Assembly (NCBI GenBank): GCA_030248215.1
Contig: JASANG010003665.1
Coordinates: 124,001 to 188,000 of the forward strand
Length of the DNA stretch: 64,000 nt
Reading direction: 5' to 3'
Source of the DNA: Enoplolaimus lenunculus
Lineage: Eukaryota; Nematoda; Enoplea; Enoplida; Thoracostomopsidae
Part shown: one piece after another, positions 59,887 through 64,000 of the stretch
Numbering within the stretch: the first letter of the stretch is position 1
Layout of the letters: the number at the start of each line of letters is the position of its first letter
Made by a program: the position numbers and the translations under genes
The notes under the pieces: model-generated
What the model was told of the DNA's origin: nothing
Seen by the model: only the letters and a program-made list of their open reading frames with translations
Database searches by the model: none

Positions 59887-62800
59887 ATGAATTGTTGTGT
59901 CAATGTATTTCGATGGACGCTGTTTGTTTTGAATCTTACTTTTTGGGTAAGTGATGGTTATTTTTGTTATGCTTAAAGGGTAGGCCTGGTATTAACAAGT
60001 ATGGCCTGTAAGGTTGCGCGGTCTTAAGGGCAATGTATGTGTCAAAACTTTTCTCTGGTGCTATATGCGCACGAGTATGTATATGTCTTAACATTACACA
60101 CTCTGCACATACACAAGCTTGTTTGGTGCTATATGTGCACGAGTATATATGTATGTGTCTTACCATTACACACTTTGCACATACACAAGCTACACCGCGT
60201 ATACCCACAGTATGCAAGTGTTTGTAAGGTTACACGCTTTATGGGCAATGTATGTGCGCTGCACTGCTTCAACAACTTGCGCTAGTTGTCGTCCCTGTCG
60301 GATTTGCAAGGTATCCTGTGTGTGTCCGTAATACAATGCGGCTTGTGGGAAACCTGAACGCTCTGATAAGACGCAGCCGGTTGTAACAGTTCACTAAACA
60401 AGAATGACAAGTGTTATTCTGGTAAATATTAACTCCGACACCGAAAATGTCATCAAATGACCTGGCGTTCAAACGATGGTCGTACTAGCAACCAGATTGA
60501 CTTCGTACTCATCAACAAACGTTTCGAAACGCCGTCACAGATACTCGGGTTTACAGAGGCGCTGATGTCTACAGCGATCACTACCTGTTGATGTCAAAAC
60601 TTCATCTGCGGCTCAAGTCCAGGAAGCGCGTCAACCATTGTACATTAGTATCACGCGTGGATTCATCCAGGCTGAAAGACGAACACGTTGCGCGTCACTT
60701 CCAAACGGATCTCAATAATCGCTTCACGCCGGTGCTAGATGTCGAAGACGAATGGAACTTTTTTAAAACATCTATTACGACATCAGCCTACAAAACGGTG
60801 CCACTGAAAAAAACTGCGCCGTGAAAAACCATGGGTATCGTCACATTCGCTGTCTCTAATTGAACTAAGGAGGACTGCGAAACTATCGAAGAATAGACAT
60901 GAGTACAATAGGCTAAATAGAGAAGTCAAACGATCCATCAAGTCAGACAAAGAAAAATATTGGGGTGACTCAGCTAGCGCAGTAGAACGCGCAATGAGGC
61001 GAGGTGATATCCGTAAATTTTACTCTGCTCTGAAGAAACTATGTGGTCGTGCACACAGCAAGGCTGTTAGCAACATACGTAATAGCCATGGAATACTGTG
61101 CGAAACTGAAGAACAGAGCCTTGAGTCTTGGGCGGAACACTTCGAAACATTACTCAACTGCCCTGCTCCCACCAGCAACGACAACTATCGTGACAACTGT
61201 CACCAAACTGCTGGATCGACCGCTGATATTTGCAGCGACGAGCCTACGATAGAAGAAGTAATTACGGCAATTCAACGGCTGAAATGTTCTAAATCATCGG
61301 GACGCGATGAAATTGCACCAGAGTTTCTTAAATATGGCGGCAGCAACGTCGCGACGGCGCTCCATAGTGTATTACTAAACACCTGGCGCAGCGAAATCGC
61401 TCCTAACGATTGGAAGAACTCTGTCATTGTACCTCTCCATAAGAAAGGCGATAGGACTATTCCGTCGAACTATCGAGGCATCTCGCTTCTATCAGTACCA
61501 GGAAAAGTGTACACTGCCGTACTGCACAGTAGAATACAAGCACACTATGGAAGTTTTCTACGTGACAATCAAGGTGGTTTCAGGAAAGGTCGTGGCTGTT
61601 CAGAACAAGTATTTGTGGCTTGACAAATCATCGAACATTGTCACACACACAATAAAGCTACAGCCTTAGTTCTCATCGATTTCAAAGCAGCTTGTCTTGA
61701 AGGCGTGTGGTATTCCGAGTAAACTCATTCGACTATTTCAAGATCATGAAACAAACTATACAAGAAAGCGACGGTTTCCTCATGTCGGACAACGTGAAGA
61801 TTACAGACGTCGATTATGCAGATGATTTGCTATTGTTAGCCGAGTCGAAGCGAAAAGTACAAGACTTTGTAGATCGATTAGTGCTCAACGCTGAAAAGGC
61901 CGGTCTCCGCGTCAGTGCCTCTAAAACAAAAACAATGGGAATCCACATCCCAAATCTAAACGTAATGCTTGCTGGCTCTCCGCTGGAACAAGTAAGCAGT
62001 TTCAAGTATCTCGGAAGCAGACTAACCGATAATGCCAAAGTAAGCAATGACATCGACTTTCGTCTCGGTCGTGCTAGCCATACTTTTCAATGCTTCGTAG
62101 CACCACTTTGGCAACGACGTGAAATAACAATTGCGACGAAAATGCGAGTGTATAACGCAGCAGTGTTATCTGTCTTGCTGCATGACGCTGAGTCTTGCCC
62201 TATGCTAAAATCTGATCTACACAAACTCGAAGTCTTCCAAAACAACTGCTTACGTCGAATAACCGGCATACATCTACGCGACGAAATCCCAGTGACAAGA
62301 ATATGGCACCTTGCTTGTCATCAACTCTCGATCGAATGTCTCCTTCAGAAGCGGCGACTGCAACTTTTCGGAGATGTCGCCCGAATGCGACCCGACCGAA
62401 TGGCACGATCGGTTCTTTTACCTCGTCCACCGACTCACTGGAAGAAACGGCGCGGAGGTCAGTCGAAAACGTGGACAAAAACAATGTTTTCCCGCTGGTT
62501 AACCCGCTGGTAAATTCTCACATATTGTGTTATGCAATTTTAACGGTCACCAAGAAATGAGGATTCAATTACGATTGAGTGAACCGCGTAGCCTTCCATG
62601 ATGACCACGATGGGACCGCAAGGGCACACAGCCGCGGTGTGAGCCCATAAAAAGGTGTGACGGTCAGGGACTGTAGGTGGCACAGTCATGTAAATTATAT
62701 AAAATTGCCTAAAACTAGTGGATTTGGTACCTATCTTCCCTTTAATTACCCTTATTCTGGGTACCCCTGGACCTCCTAAGTCTCTCTTCCCTATTTCGGT

Positions 62801-64000
62801 CTTAAACGGCGCTTTAATAATATTTCTTGTATTTATATGTCGTCATTATATGTCGTTAAAATGTATTTGTAAAATATCATCGTATGCTATAACCAGTTAT
62901 GCTGGTCAGTATGCAAATTAACTGTATATGGGGATAGCTTTAGCTATCTCCATATTCAGTATTGATCTTGAACACTTAGCAAATTGACGCATATGTTTAC
63001 AGTTGTTTTCTACTTTCATCGGCACTTTTCTTCTTCTTGATTTACTTAGTTTGCGGAATACGACGTTGGATTTATTGTATATTTGCGGAGTCATTGAATG
63101 AATTTAGAATTTGGTTGAACTTCTTGGGGTACAGTTGTATTACTTGGGGTGTCGCGCAGGTTGCGGTAGGCAACATACGCTGCGGACACGTTCCGGGGAA
63201 ATTAATGTAACCGGAGTTGTTTTGTTTGGAGTTGAACTGAAGTTATTCGAAGTTTAGGGTTTAAGGAGATTGGAGTACTGGAGTATTGCTGGAATATATT
63301 GGAGTTGTTTATTGGAGTTTATTTAGTATTAGTATCGGAGTTTGGAGTTTATAAGGAGTCATTGATAATATTTAATATTAGCGTAAGTTTAGCCACTGAC
63401 ATGACATGACATAATTCCGTTCAGCGTTGATATGGTATTGACCGTCTCGTCGCTATCGGAGCAAAAATGACATCACGTACAAGCCCCCGCCATATTAAAC
63501 GATGCCGTGCGTCGTCACATGCGGACTGTAAACTGTTAATTTTTTTCAAATTTCTTTTCTTTCTTACGTAGTGAACACATTTTGCTTTTTGAGACGTTCT
63601 TTTAATAAAGCTTGTGAGAGACGAAGCCTAACTGAAATTAGAGTTGGATTTTAAAAAAGCCTAAGATTTGCTAAAGTGAGATACTGGAGTGGTATATGGT
63701 CGCTCATAGACCTTCGCTCTCGTTTGATAAGTTCAGTAACTGAATGACAATACGTACGTATATAAGTACGTATATTATAATATTTTTCAGGTATGTGGTC
63801 TCGGATTAATTGGAGTCGGCTTATGGCTAAGATATGATACAACTGTGGTTGATCATGTGGAAAGAAATATCGATCCTCAAAACGTTGATGAATTTTTCGT
63901 TGGTCTCTTTGTTGTAATCGGTGTTGGGTTTGTGATGGCATTTCTTGGCTTTTTTGGATGCGTTGGCGCTTTACGTCTTTCCCCTTGCTTGTTGTTAACG
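59887..64000 (+). CDS. Tetraspanin family protein (5' part, runs off the window)
   Basis: Tetraspanins are four-pass plasma-membrane proteins that scaffold receptors and adhesion molecules. Exon 1 (59887-59946) encodes MNCCVNVFRWTLFVLNLTFW and ends at a GTAAGT donor. An in-frame TAG at 59857-59859 with no ATG between makes 59887 the start. Exon 2 (63791-64000, continuing) joins in phase 0. TM1 is thus WTLFVLNLTFW-VCGLGLIGV with the family's N..FW..G....G signature and cytoplasmic Cys residues (3, 4) suited to palmitoylation. A short outer loop (RYDTTVVDHVERNIDPQNVD) follows, then TM2 with VMAFLGFFGCVGALRLSPCL, matching the GFLGCCGA.RES.CLL hallmark. The large loop with CCG is beyond the edge. 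The 3,844-bp intron carries a decayed LINE. Subfamily not assigned. Confidence 0.9.
60057..60190 (+). repeat. ~67-bp tandem duplication
   Basis: Units 60057-60124 and 60125-60190 both run GGTGCTATATG-GCACGAGTAT ... TGCACATACACAAGC with a handful of differences. In tetraspanin intron 1. Confidence 0.85.
60994..61623 (+). pseudogene. LINE reverse transcriptase, N-terminal half
   Basis: A 209-codon open stretch of the LINE above with the fingers and early palm motifs (NSVIVPLHKKGDRTIPSNYR, GISLLSVPGKVYTAVL, QGGFRKGRGCSEQVF). The frame closes with TGA at 61621-61623; sequence in another frame continues the protein (QIIEHC...), so this end is mutational. Confidence 0.85.
61707..62513 (+). pseudogene. 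LINE reverse transcriptase, YADD and post-RT region
   Basis: A 268-codon stretch. Residues before ~30 are out of frame with the original; from ITDVDYADDLLLLAES onward it is typical: LVLNAEKAGLRVSASKTKTM, FKYLGSRLTDNAKVSNDIDF, KMRVYNAAVLSVLLHDAES, LEVFQNNCLRRITGI and LQLFGDVARMRPDRMARSVL. The region after RT ends at 62513; 62514-62700 may be LINE 3' UTR. Confidence 0.85.
62561..63790 (+). other. Remainder of tetraspanin intron 1
   Basis: No exon seen. It contains probable LINE 3' flank to about 62700, a near-perfect hairpin (62926-62955), a GGAGTT-rich simple stretch (about 63205-63362) and a pyrimidine-rich acceptor (TATTTTTCAG) at 63781-63790. Confidence 0.6.
62926..62955 (+). repeat. 14-bp stem-loop
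   Basis: ATATGGGGATAGCT, loop TT, AGCTATCTCCATAT: 14 pairs with a single G-T. Likely a hairpin tip of a small mobile element; no other copy noted. Confidence 0.7.

Larger units (their letters stand above)
60440..62560 (+). mobile_element. Decayed APE-type non-LTR retrotransposon (LINE)
   Basis: Pieces in order: the endonuclease C-terminus (NQIDFVLINK near 60500; SDHYLLMSKLHLRL at about 60570-60615), a linker, the N-terminal RT half (60994-61623: LKCSKSSGRDEIAPEFLKYG, NSVIVPLHKKGD, NYRGISLLSVPGKVYT, DNQGGFRKGRGCSEQ), an out-of-frame QIIEHCHTHNKA...VLIDFKAA, then VDYADDLLLLAES with the catalytic YADD at 61815-61826, and the post-RT region to 62513 (QVSSFKYLGSRLTDN, RLQLFGDVARMRPDRMARS). The RT middle (after FKAA, including the usual GV.QGC..SP block) is deleted, and several stops or shifts separate the frames (60824, 61621). 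It cannot be autonomous. EN plus RT order and YADD are seen; the clade is not assigned. It lies in tetraspanin intron 1, same strand. Confidence 0.88.

Overview
The window is nuclear DNA of an invertebrate animal: AT-rich, with many short phase-consistent exons separated by GT-AG introns, three recognisable animal genes, and dense non-autonomous DNA transposons. I cannot name the lineage. I see no bacterial operons, CRISPR, rRNA, intact tRNA, or LTR, retroviral or Polinton-like element.

Region by region. 1-7534 holds no exon I can support; it is repeat-rich and is probably an intron of, or lies upstream of, the next gene. 7535-45375 (+) is a beta-spectrin gene lacking only its first ~100 codons: 49 exons splice in one continuous frame into 2,268 residues (end of CH1, CH2, 17 spectrin repeats, a variable tail, a PH domain). 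An extra terminal exon at 34892-35125 predicts a short isoform without the PH domain. Two introns are of the GC-AG type. 45376-49330 is a repeat-filled gap between convergent genes. 49331-56381 (-) is a complete 8-exon DPAGT1/ALG7 gene (403 residues), the first enzyme of dolichol-linked N-glycan assembly. 56382-59886 is the divergent intergenic region, with an inverted-repeat element and an antisense LINE tail. 59887 onward (+) is the 5' part of a tetraspanin gene: a 20-codon first exon, a 3.8-kb intron carrying a decayed LINE, and a second exon that runs off the window.

The most unusual content is the transposon landscape. At least nine families of roughly 320-440-bp palindromic elements start with C/TAGGG. 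Each has its own short subterminal motif repeated in inverted orientation at the two ends (CCGGTTCCGG, GGATCCGGATCC, GATTCGGATTCGG, GGAATCGGAA, CCGAGACCGAG, GGCATCGGCATCGG, CCGGAGCCGGAGG and others). Several keep perfect or near-perfect 8-bp target duplications, pointing to hAT-type mobilisation. Two nested insertions can be resolved base by base (1-891 and 35411-36008).

Beta-spectrin builds the membrane skeleton, DPAGT1 acts in the ER membrane and tetraspanins organise plasma-membrane microdomains. Their adjacency looks like ordinary eukaryotic gene order, not a functional cluster.
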